Shown in pieces: positions 1-5,000 of a stretch of DNA of 5,570 nucleotides. Numbering within the stretch: position 1 is the first letter of the stretch; each line of letters starts with the position of its first letter. Made by a program: the position numbers and the translations under genes. The notes under the pieces are model-generated. The model saw only the letters and a list, made by a program, of their open reading frames with translations, made no database searches and was not told the DNA's origin. Location of the stretch: positions 1 to 5,570 of the forward strand of contig QNFD01000205.1 of the NCBI GenBank assembly GCA_003645435.1, read 5' to 3'. Origin of the DNA: Gammaproteobacteria bacterium (GTDB taxonomy: Bacteria > Pseudomonadota > Gammaproteobacteria > GCA-001735895).

Positions 1-1
1 G

Positions 2-349
2 TTAACCCTGAGCACTGAATCTGAATTTCAGATCAAGCAAATGACGCCGATTCTGAAAGAAAAAATGTCGAAACGCGGCATCGATGTCAGCTGTCTCGAA
101 TTTTCCGACATTGTCGAAATGAATAAAAGAGCACGCCAACAGGTGCTGGTCCGGGAAGGACTGGATAAGGACCTTGCGCGCAAGATCGTCAAACTCATCA
201 AGGACTCGAAATTAAAGGTGCAGGCGTCAATCCAGGGTGAGCAGGTGCGCGTCAACGGCAAGAAGCGAGACGATCTGCAACAGGTTATGAAGCTGCTGAA
301 AGAAGCCAATCTCGGCATACCTTTGCAGTTTAATAATTTTCGGGATTAG
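2..349 (+). CDS. yajQ: YajQ-family nucleotide-binding protein, 3' part (5' end cut by window edge)
   Basis: The reading frame is open from the left edge (first full codon at position 2) to TAG at 347-349, giving 115 visible residues. The family is about 160 residues, so roughly the first 45 are missing. Recalled family hallmarks are present: an LSTESEFQ stretch like the LSESDFQ of E. coli YajQ, KIVKLIKDSKLKVQA, an IQGEQVRV-GK-RDDLQ segment, and the terminal QFNNFRD. YajQ (UPF0234) proteins have two ferredoxin-like halves and bind nucleotides; some homologues are reported to bind cyclic di-GMP and act as transcriptional co-regulators. That role is family knowledge and is not shown here. The gene converges on rsmJ, and a paired-hairpin repeat starts about 55 bp after the stop. 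The ATG at 41 is internal and is not the start. Confidence 0.95.
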   Translation, partial: LTLSTESEFQIKQMTPILKEKMSKRGIDVSCLEFSDIVEMNKRARQQVLVREGLDKDLARKIVKLIKDSKLKVQASIQGEQVRVNGKKRDDLQQVMKLLKEANLGIPLQFNNFRD

Positions 350-403
350 ATCAGGAAGAGGCAATTCCCGCTTCCGAGCAAATCATCCAGGCCCCGAGTC
401 CAT

Positions 404-485
404 CGTCATACCGGCCTCCGAGCCGGTATCCAGTGTACCCATCTACAATCTCTAAATGGATACCGGGTCGAAGCCCGGTATGACG
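404..485. repeat. Paired-hairpin (nested palindrome) intergenic repeat, CGTCATACCGG type
   Basis: Two 29-nt arms, 404-432 and 457-485, are inverted copies separated by a 24-nt spacer. Each arm is itself a hairpin with an 8-bp stem and a 6-nt loop: 408-415 with 422-429, and 460-467 with 474-481. The arms can also pair with each other to make one long stem (CGTCATACCGG at 404-414 with CCGGTATGACG at 475-485). The arms differ at only three positions; two of these are the closing base pair, which is C-G in one arm and G-C in the other. The element sits between the converging 3' ends of yajQ and rsmJ and is followed on + by a T-rich run (486-499), so it may also help end transcription. The arm sequence resembles small palindromic repeats dispersed in many proteobacterial genomes (recollection, not searched). 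Confidence 0.85.
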
Positions 486-580
486 TTATTTTATTATTTC
501 GGCTACAGCCGTATCATTAGTTTTTTGTAACTTGTGTGAATCCGGTGCTCGGTTAAAATTCCTCTCTGGATAGTCAGAAC

Positions 581-1294
581 TTATTGGCGTCTAGCTGTGT
601 TGTTGCTTAGATAAACATCGAAACGAATGGTTTTTTGTTTGTAAACCAGGTCCGGGGCCAGGCTCGAAATGGGTTGGGATTTAGCGGGCCGTTTCACCAC
701 GACGCGGGTTTTCGCTTTCTCCAGGGCCAGTTCGAAACATTGCTCAATATCCTGGTTGTCGGTTAAATGTTGCAGGATTTGCATATCCTTGGCTGGTTTT
801 GCGGTCGACTTATGATCGGGAAACATCGGGTCCAGGTAAATGCAGTCGAAACTGCCTGCAAGATCATTGCCGAGCAGGAAATCGACACTACTGGTGTGAA
901 TGAGCTCGATGCGGTTGGCCGCCGCCGAGGTGGAACTGATCAGTCGCGCGCAATTCAGTGAATGAGCACTGATATTAAATACCAGCTCATTTTGCTCCAG
1001 CATGGTTACGCTTAGCCCGTGATGAGCAAGAATAAAACTATCGACACCCCAGCCCCCGGTCAGGTCCAGTAGATTTTTGATACTGTGCTGCCTGTTGTTG
1101 CAGGATTTTACCAATGCCTGCCCCGGTTGCCGCACTCTTTTCAAGAACTGGGCTTCGCTATACGAATGCCTGAACTCCAGTGTATCGGGAGATTCATGCC
1201 ATTTAATAATGACGCCATCGTCAACAATGGCGAAGTCACTATTACCGCTGCTAATGCTGTTCAGGTGATTTAGAAATGCAACTTCCTCGCTCAT
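581..1294 (-). CDS. rsmJ: RsmJ, 16S rRNA (guanine-1516-N2)-methyltransferase
   Basis: RsmJ (formerly YhiQ) uses S-adenosylmethionine to methylate N2 of G1516 in 16S rRNA of the small ribosomal subunit. From the ATG at 1294 the product has 237 residues, close to the E. coli protein of about 250. Visible motifs, in this numbering, are DLTGGWGVDSF at about 77-87 (SAM-binding motif I, E. coli DATAGLGRDAF), LEQN at about 99-102 (motif II acidic end), YLDPMFP at about 153-159 (catalytic-loop motif, as in E. coli), VVVKRP at about 198-203 and RFDVY at about 224-228. Start choice: the frame is open to a TTG at 1318 overlapping the slyX stop, and ATG codons lie at 1312 and 1294. Only 1294 has a G-rich ribosome-binding site (GGGGG, 8 nt upstream), and it matches the family N-terminal length, but 1312 is possible. 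It lies directly downstream of slyX and is probably cotranscribed with it. Confidence 0.95.
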   Translation of the reverse strand: MSEEVAFLNHLNSISSGNSDFAIVDDGVIIKWHESPDTLEFRHSYSEAQFLKRVRQPGQALVKSCNNRQHSIKNLLDLTGGWGVDSFILAHHGLSVTMLEQNELVFNISAHSLNCARLISSTSAAANRIELIHTSSVDFLLGNDLAGSFDCIYLDPMFPDHKSTAKPAKDMQILQHLTDNQDIEQCFELALEKAKTRVVVKRPAKSQPISSLAPDLVYKQKTIRFDVYLSNNTARRQ

Positions 1295-1314
1295 CGCGGT
1301 TGCCCCCGTCATGA

Positions 1315-1533
1315 TCAATAATGCGGTGGCTTTTCAATTTCGCCAAACTCAGCCGGCAGTTCTGATTTAAGTTCCTGGTAGCGTTGGTCAAGCGCTTTCA
1401 AGTCGGAACTGAGATTGCTGATTTGACGGGATTGCCGGGCGACGATATCGCTTAGAGACTGGATCGTATGTTCCTGCTCTGAAAACAATATTTCGAGCCG
1501 GGTCAGTTGTTCGGTGATGTTAATATTCGACAT
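1315..1533 (-). CDS. slyX: SlyX family small coiled-coil protein
   Basis: The 72-residue product is the same length as E. coli SlyX and shares its layout: an N-terminal heptad-rich helix (LTRLEILFSEQEHTIQSLSD, then a long polar helical stretch) predicted to form a coiled coil, a short acidic/proline tail, and the diagnostic C-terminal PPHY. There is no signal peptide or membrane segment, so a soluble cytoplasmic protein is expected. The biochemical role of SlyX is not established. In E. coli the gene is named for its position next to slyD. The start is the ATG at 1531-1533; an upstream in-frame TTG at 1542 would add three residues but has no better ribosome-binding site. No strong Shine-Dalgarno is seen. 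The stop lies 20 bp before the preferred rsmJ start, suggesting a slyX-rsmJ unit. Confidence 0.93.
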   Translation of the reverse strand: MSNINITEQLTRLEILFSEQEHTIQSLSDIVARQSRQISNLSSDLKALDQRYQELKSELPAEFGEIEKPPHY

Positions 1534-1788
1534 AAAATTCAATTACTTGGTGGTAGCATGGATTATTACGGCAGTCACCTTAAAGGTACTAGATGGATGC
1601 CTGCCAGGCTGGTGCAAAACTGTGAAATAGTTTATACCTGCGGGGCGCATTGTTTGCTATCGCGCGCCAGCATAATCTATGGCATTATGTCATTTGCAAG
1701 TGATTGATAGCAACATCCTATGCCGATAGACCGTGAAGGGGATTTCAGAAGTACAAAGCCCCGATAATACCTAAACAAGAGGTTCCTC
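1534..1788. other. Divergent intergenic region between slyX and rsd
   Basis: This 255-bp spacer must carry the promoters for slyX (leftward) and the rsd-like gene (rightward). I see no strong sigma-70 pair. The best rightward candidate is TTGATA at 1704-1709 with a poor -10 (TAGACC, 1727-1732) after 17 bp, about 55 bp before the GTG start. The only firm site is the ribosome-binding site AAGAGG at 1777-1782. No repeats or long hairpins stand out. Open frames through this stretch have no recognisable protein features. Confidence 0.5.
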
Positions 1789-2271
1789 GTGAGTGATTCA
1801 CAGATTGACACAATTGCAGAAATTGCCAAAAAAGTTTCGGCCGAAAATAATCGCCGGTTTAGAATGGAAGAAACGATTAACGAACTATTGACCGAGCGTC
1901 AGGAAGTCCTGGTTGCGATGTGTGAATTGGCCGAAATGGAATCGAAAGATGTGGACGCCGAAGCGGTTATCGAATACCTGAAGACTTTCAGTCAAACCCT
2001 GGTTGATTATACCGCGCTCGGTCATTTTGAAATCTATGAACGCATCATCGATGGCAAGGAACGCCGCGTAAAAGTTAATCGAGTAGCAGATCAGGTTTAT
2101 CCATCGATATCCACGACCACGGAGTATATCGTCGAATTCAACGATAAATACGATGGCGCCGATGACCTCGAGAGCCTGACTAATCTCTATAAAGACCTGT
2201 CGTTTATCGGCGAAGCAATAGCCCAAAGAATTGAATCAGAAGACAAGTTATTAAATGAAATGACCAGTTAG
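1789..2271 (+). CDS. rsd: Rsd/AlgQ-family anti-sigma-70 regulator
   Basis: The 160-residue product matches the Rsd/AlgQ family (E. coli Rsd is 158 residues). The core motif at 67-86 (FSQTLVDY-ALGHFEIYERI) aligns with E. coli FCQSLVDY-SAGHFSIYERI, and LSFIGEAI-QRIESEDKLL at 137-155 aligns with LSDIGEAL-ARFVLEDKLI. ERQEVLVAM at about 36-44 aligns with the first core helix. Family members bind region 4 of the housekeeping sigma factor, favouring alternative sigma factors in stationary phase; AlgQ of Pseudomonas also affects alginate and virulence gene expression. The product is all-helical and cytoplasmic. The start is GTG at 1789 with AAGAGG six bases upstream, which is convincing. Oddities: the DRWL motif I recall before the first core helix in Rsd and AlgQ reads NELL here, the N-terminus is longer, and the C-terminal tail is shorter than in E. 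coli. Family membership is firm; activity on sigma-70 is inferred. Confidence 0.9.
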   Translation: MSDSQIDTIAEIAKKVSAENNRRFRMEETINELLTERQEVLVAMCELAEMESKDVDAEAVIEYLKTFSQTLVDYTALGHFEIYERIIDGKERRVKVNRVADQVYPSISTTTEYIVEFNDKYDGADDLESLTNLYKDLSFIGEAIAQRIESEDKLLNEMTS

Positions 2272-2377
2272 TAATTTGAGGCTGCCCCTCGCGAAACGTC
2301 GCACCGCCCTAACCCTCGACAATCGCTCCTGCATTGTTCTACCACCGGGACGCCGGACCGCTACATCCATGTAGGCG
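2272..2377. repeat. Hairpin-rich non-coding DNA, probably part of a dispersed repeat
   Basis: Between the converging rsd and yciI genes, this stretch holds small inverted repeats: ACAAT at 2319-2323 with ATTGT at 2333-2337, and CTACAT at 2361-2366 with ATGTAG at 2369-2374. The composition (ACCACCGGGACGCCGG, then CTACATCCATGTAG) resembles intergenic repeats I recall in other gammaproteobacteria, but I cannot confirm copy number. It is contiguous with the GGGGAGAGGG-type element to its right, so the two may be one mosaic unit. No protein-coding signal is seen. Confidence 0.45.
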
Positions 2378-2446
2378 TCTCCCCGGAGGGGAGAGGGAAC
2401 TACAATACTCCCTCTCCCCGTTGGGGAGAGGGCAGGGGTGAGGGGG
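2378..2446. repeat. Paired-hairpin repeat of the CCCTCTCCCC / GGGGAGAGGG type
   Basis: Two hairpins lie side by side: TCTCCCC (2378-2384) with GGGGAGA (2388-2394), and a perfect 10-bp stem CCCTCTCCCC (2410-2419) with GGGGAGAGGG (2423-2432) around a GTT loop, followed by the GGGGTGAGGGGG tail. The right arm of the first hairpin, extended (2388-2398), can instead pair over 11 bp with 2409-2419, so two structures exclude each other. This motif is a very common intergenic repeat in proteobacteria (recollection), and its translation gives the familiar spurious LTPALSPTGRG peptide. It lies between convergent genes and may act as a bidirectional transcription end, although no U-tract follows. Confidence 0.8.
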
Positions 2447-2453
2447 AAATCGT

Positions 2454-2753
2454 TCACGGCAGCACCAATTTAAAGGGTTTAACACTCACAGCATCGTAAA
2501 CGCCACTAACCAGGTAAGGGTCCTCGTCGGCCCAGCTCTGGGCCAGTTCCAGTGAGTCGAATTCAGCCACAATTATACTACCGCTAAAACCCGCGTCTCC
2601 GGGGTCGCTGCTGTCGATCGCGGGGTTGGGTCCGGCCAGAATAAGCCGCCCCTGATTTTTCAATTCGATGAGTCGGTCGAGATGACTGGGACGCGCGGCT
2701 AGCCGGGCTTGCAGGCTATCTTTTACGTCGATTCCGACGATACTGTATAACAT
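2454..2753 (-). CDS. yciI: YciI family protein (YCII-related domain)
   Basis: The 99-residue product is essentially the same length as E. coli YciI and close to it throughout: MLY at the start, [17 protein letters not shown] (about 12-28), [18 protein letters not shown] (about 35-52), [21 protein letters not shown] (about 71-80) and the terminal VSVKPFK. The fold is a small ferredoxin-like barrel that dimerises. The conserved His24 and the DPY aspartate at 78 are thought to line a putative active site, but no reaction is established for this subfamily. The ATG touches the yciB stop (TAA at 2756-2754, ATG at 2753-2751). AAGGAG at 2768-2763, inside the end of yciB, is a good ribosome-binding site nine bases upstream. 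This implies translational coupling in a yciB-yciI operon. Confidence 0.96.
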   Translation of the reverse strand: MLYSIVGIDVKDSLQARLAARPSHLDRLIELKNQGRLILAGPNPAIDSSDPGDAGFSGSIIVAEFDSLELAQSWADEDPYLVSGVYDAVSVKPFKLVLP

Positions 2754-3404
2754 TTATTCACTCTCCTTGTCCGAGGAAGGCATATAGCGCGCCAGGTAAA
2801 AAGCCTGCGCAAAAACAAAAATGAAAGTCAGTCCGAGTAATCCGAATAATTTAAAATCGACCCAGGTATCTTCGCTGAAATGCAGGCTGAACGGGTCTAT
2901 CTCGGGTGCCACGAGCACGTTGGCGAGCCCGGAAACGATAAAAAATCCGACCCAGGCGAGGTTTAATTTTGACCATACCCTGGCATCGTCAATATCGAGT
3001 GCCTGGCTCATCATTCTCTGTACCAGCGGTTTGTCGCCGATCACCTGGCTGCCCAGGAATACAGCCGCAAACAACCAGTTTATCGCAGTTGGCTTCCATT
3101 GTATGAATACGGGGTCTTTCAAGGCCAGGGTGGCGCCACCGAATACCACCAGTAATACCAGGGTGATGAGTGGCATTTTTTCTACTTTTTTTGCAATGAC
3201 GAGACCCAGGGTAACCTGTATCAGGGTGACGACGATTGCGGTCAGCGTAGCAAGGTAAATCGCGTCGCTGGTCTCACCGGGGCTAAGCGCCATGAATGGC
3301 AGGATATCGTTTATGCTAGTGATTAACCCATCCGGCAAGTCCAGGTAAAACTTGTAGACGATAAAAAATAACAGGATAGGGAAGAAGTCGAATAACTGTT
3401 TCAT
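2754..3404 (-). CDS. yciB: YciB/IspZ inner-membrane septation-related protein
   Basis: The 216-residue, highly hydrophobic product matches YciB (intracellular septation protein A): MKQLFDFFPILLFFIVYKFY at the start, KKVEKMPLITLVLLVVFGG at about 72-90, DPVFIQWKPT at about 97-106, KPLVQRMM at about 125-132, WSKLNLAWVGFFIVSGLAN at about 144-162, WVDFKLFGL at about 181-189, and the YMP-SDK tail. Likely membrane helices are about 4-20, 49-70, 79-95, 107-122, 147-166 and 184-204. The protein is inner-membrane; in enterobacteria it is linked to cell-envelope synthesis and elongation/division complexes, and mutants of the Shigella homologue fail to septate. It is longer than E. coli YciB (179 residues), with about 27 extra residues around 22-48 and a shorter insertion around 167-177. 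The ATG has no clear Shine-Dalgarno. It is the first gene of the yciB-yciI pair. Confidence 0.95.
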   Translation of the reverse strand: MKQLFDFFPILLFFIVYKFYLDLPDGLITSINDILPFMALSPGETSDAIYLATLTAIVVTLIQVTLGLVIAKKVEKMPLITLVLLVVFGGATLALKDPVFIQWKPTAINWLFAAVFLGSQVIGDKPLVQRMMSQALDIDDARVWSKLNLAWVGFFIVSGLANVLVAPEIDPFSLHFSEDTWVDFKLFGLLGLTFIFVFAQAFYLARYMPSSDKESE

Positions 3405-3465
3405 GAATGAATCGTTGGATTGGTGGTGGCGAACAGGATTTTAACGCATTCAGGCTCGAGAGGCG

Positions 3466-3495
3466 GTAATATTTTAAATTAACCTAATTTCTCAA
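3466..3495 (-). promoter_or_regulatory. Candidate sigma-70 promoter for yciB-yciI
   Basis: On the minus strand, TTGAGA (3495-3490, five of six matches to TTGACA) is followed after 18 bp by TATTAC (3471-3466, four of six). Transcription would start near 3459, leaving a leader of about 55 nt before the yciB ATG. The spacer is AT-rich. It lies downstream of the porin terminator, as expected for an independent unit. The call is consensus matching by eye only. Confidence 0.4.
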
Positions 3496-3571
3496 CGATT
3501 TCGACGACCGGTGAATTTGACCCGGGATACTTCTATGTCGAAGTAACAATTGACCCATAATAACTAGACCC

Positions 3572-3604
3572 AAAAAAAGGGCCCTCCGAATGGAGAGCCC
3601 TTTT
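3572..3604 (-). terminator. Rho-independent terminator of the porin gene
   Basis: Read on the minus strand, a 13-bp stem (AAAAGGGCTCTCC with GGAGGGCCCTTTT, one G-U pair; + coordinates 3592-3604 and 3575-3587) with a 4-nt loop is followed by a run of seven T (3578-3572). It lies 53 bp beyond the porin stop codon. A smaller hairpin, CGAGTA (3617-3622) with TACTCG (3627-3632), sits between the stop and the terminator. The stem also has a four-T run on its + strand side, so weak bidirectional action is possible. It separates the porin transcript from yciB-yciI on the same strand. Confidence 0.93.
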
Positions 3605-3657
3605 AATACTTCTACCCGAGTATTTCTACTCGTTGTACTTCAGTTTCGACTTTAGAT

Positions 3658-4623
3658 TTATTTCCAGTCGTATTTCAGCACTGCCCTGACGATAGTAGCG
3701 TCGTCGTCTGAAACGGTGGTATCCGCATCATATGCCTCGACTTCATACCACATGGTGGTTTGACGGCCAACGCTCTGGGTGTAACCCAGTGTGAGTGCTG
3801 TTGGGCTGTCTCCAGGTCCGCCGCCTGTGTCCATGTCTAGCATTTCGTAGTGGACATAACCATTTGCGATCTGCACGTCGAATACTATGCTGTTAGCGGT
3901 ACCGGTAGCGCCAACGCCTTCATTGTCCTGCTGCGCGTAGCCAAGTCCCCAGGTGAACATACCGGTTTCCCAACCTGAAGCGGTAAGACCGACGGTAGGC
4001 TCAGAATCAGGATCACCAGCGCCCTGATCATTGCCACGATCCTGTATACCGAGGCCCAGTTTAATTGGGCCGGCCTGAATCGATGCAGCCAGTTCGTAAC
4101 CATCGAGGTCTTCCTGTTTATCGGAAGCGTCGGTTGAAGAACTGTCCAGGTAAGCAGTAGCACCAACGGCAACCATACCGAAGCTACCAGCATAGGTGAT
4201 GGCCTGTGCGGTACGGCCGGTGTATGCCAGCATGGCGTCACCAGAACCCCACCAGGGATTATCCAGCGGACCCGAGATGAAATTGTAGTAAGTGTGATAG
4301 GTTTGACCCAGTATCACGCTACCCCAGTCGCCTTTCATGCCAACGTAGGCATGACGACGTGTAACGTTAGGACCAGTACCTTCGGTAGCGACACCAAATT
4401 CGTAACGGCCAAAACCGGTCAGGCCGTTACCCATGTCAGTTTCACCGCGGAAACCGAAACGAGAGGCGTAACCTCTAACAGTAGTGTTAGATTCACCAGC
4501 AGTGTCCAGATATTGCAGACCAACACGAACAGAGCCGTAGAAGCCTGATTCAGCCTGTACAGCCATCGAAGCACCCAGTGCGCCGGCGACCGCAATAGCT
4601 ATTGCAGAAGATTTTAATTTCAT
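3658..4623 (-). CDS. Outer-membrane general porin (OmpC/OmpF-like, Gram-negative porin family)
   Basis: The 321-residue product begins with a Sec signal peptide: basic MKLK, a hydrophobic AIAIAVAGALGASMAV core, and a VQA cleavage site giving a mature start at about Glu25. The mature part alternates short amphipathic beta strands with acidic, Gly/Asp/Thr-rich loops, as in 16-stranded trimeric porins. Family signatures are ASRFGFRGETDMGNGLTGFGRYEFG at about 53-77 (only partly quoted here as SRFGFRGE and GLTGFGRYEFG) and AYVGMKGDWGSVILGQ at about 92-107. The acidic stretch around 112-135 (with DNPWW) sits where the constriction loop L3 is expected. It should form a passive channel for small hydrophilic solutes; selectivity cannot be read. 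The last residues are KYDWK, so the usual terminal aromatic residue is penultimate. The start ATG has AAAGGG nine bases upstream. It is a single-gene unit with its own terminator. Confidence 0.92.
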   Translation of the reverse strand: MKLKSSAIAIAVAGALGASMAVQAESGFYGSVRVGLQYLDTAGESNTTVRGYASRFGFRGETDMGNGLTGFGRYEFGVATEGTGPNVTRRHAYVGMKGDWGSVILGQTYHTYYNFISGPLDNPWWGSGDAMLAYTGRTAQAITYAGSFGMVAVGATAYLDSSSTDASDKQEDLDGYELAASIQAGPIKLGLGIQDRGNDQGAGDPDSEPTVGLTASGWETGMFTWGLGYAQQDNEGVGATGTANSIVFDVQIANGYVHYEMLDMDTGGGPGDSPTALTLGYTQSVGRQTTMWYEVEAYDADTTVSDDDATIVRAVLKYDWK

Positions 4624-4725
4624 AATGTATTACCCTTTAAAGTTATATTATGTGCTTAAGCGATAAACCAACTAAAATCAGGGGCTTGCAATACATACCC
4701 GCACCTGTTTGTTAGCTTATGGCGA

Positions 4726-4756
4726 AGTATATTAGTTTATTTTGCCACAAAAGCAA
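4726..4756 (-). promoter_or_regulatory. Candidate porin promoter with an inverted repeat in its spacer
   Basis: On the minus strand, a -10-like TATACT (4731-4726, five of six matches) lies 19 bp downstream of a weak -35-like TTGCTT (4756-4751). The start would be near 4719, giving a leader of about 95 nt, long enough for post-transcriptional control. The spacer overlaps the inverted repeat TTTTG (4740-4744) with CAAAA (4748-4752), and a second one, TGTTGC (4792-4797) with GCAACA (4804-4809), lies about 36 bp upstream of the -35. These could be regulator sites; no regulator is identified. The weak -35 is compatible with activator dependence. Confidence 0.4.
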
Positions 4757-4916
4757 GCGCTAAAGCATAAAAAAACAACATTTCTTCAATGTGTTGCAAA
4801 TTAGCAACAATACTTGATGTAATCCATTGAAATTAATGCTAATGTTCGTTTTTTTTAAACACCGCGAGTGGCTGAATTTTTGACTTAAGAAATCTCTGCA
4901 AAGCTCGAAAAATTCG

Positions 4917-5000
4917 GTCATTGCGAGCATAGCGAAGCAATCTTTCTGTTTAAATTTAGTCGTTAAGAGATTGCTTCGTCACTTCGTTCCTCGCAAAGAC
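4917..5000. repeat. Paired-hairpin repeat of the GTCATTGCGAG...AGATTGCTTCG type
   Basis: The left arm is 4917-4943 (GTCATTGCGAG then AGCGAAGCAATCT) and the right arm 4968-5000 is its inverted counterpart (AGATTGCTTCGTCACTTCG then CTCGCAAAGAC). Perfect pairing covers 4933-4943 with 4968-4978 (11 bp) and 4921-4927 with 4990-4996 (7 bp). The right arm carries six extra bases, with a repeated CTTCGT-like unit. The spacer is 24 nt. The sequence matches a widespread bacterial dispersed repeat that I recall from many unrelated genomes. It lies 89 bp upstream of yciO, in the divergent gap, so it would fall between any promoter further left and the gene. Confidence 0.85.

Noticed and set aside
28..318. 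96-codon open frame on the minus strand
   Set aside because: It lies antisense to yajQ, whose family match is certain, and its Ser/Arg/Leu-rich product has no recognisable features.
404..485. Repeat arms considered as a CRISPR or short transposon with terminal inverted repeats
   Set aside because: There are only two arms, in inverted orientation, with no array, no coding capacity and no visible target-site duplication; it fits a REP-like element.
500..526. CGGC-TACA-GCCG hairpin followed by TTTTTT on the + strand, as a possible yajQ terminator
   Set aside because: The stem is only 4 bp and the T-run begins about 10 bases after it, which is too far for a standard intrinsic terminator.
1507..1707. 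66-codon open frame on + across the slyX start and the divergent spacer
   Set aside because: It overlaps slyX antisense, has no ribosome-binding site and no recognisable protein features; it is treated as non-coding spacer.
2251..2457. Open frame on the minus strand with a LTPALSPTGRG start
   Set aside because: It is the well-known spurious translation of the CCCTCTCCCC/GGGGAGAGGG repeat, lies wholly in repeat DNA and overlaps the end of rsd.
2821..3258. 145-codon open frame on +
   Set aside because: It lies antisense to yciB, which has clear family motifs and membrane helices; the antisense product has no support.
3885..4241. 118-codon open frame on the minus strand inside the porin
   Set aside because: It is a shifted-frame shadow of the porin, whose signal peptide and beta-strand motifs fix the real frame.
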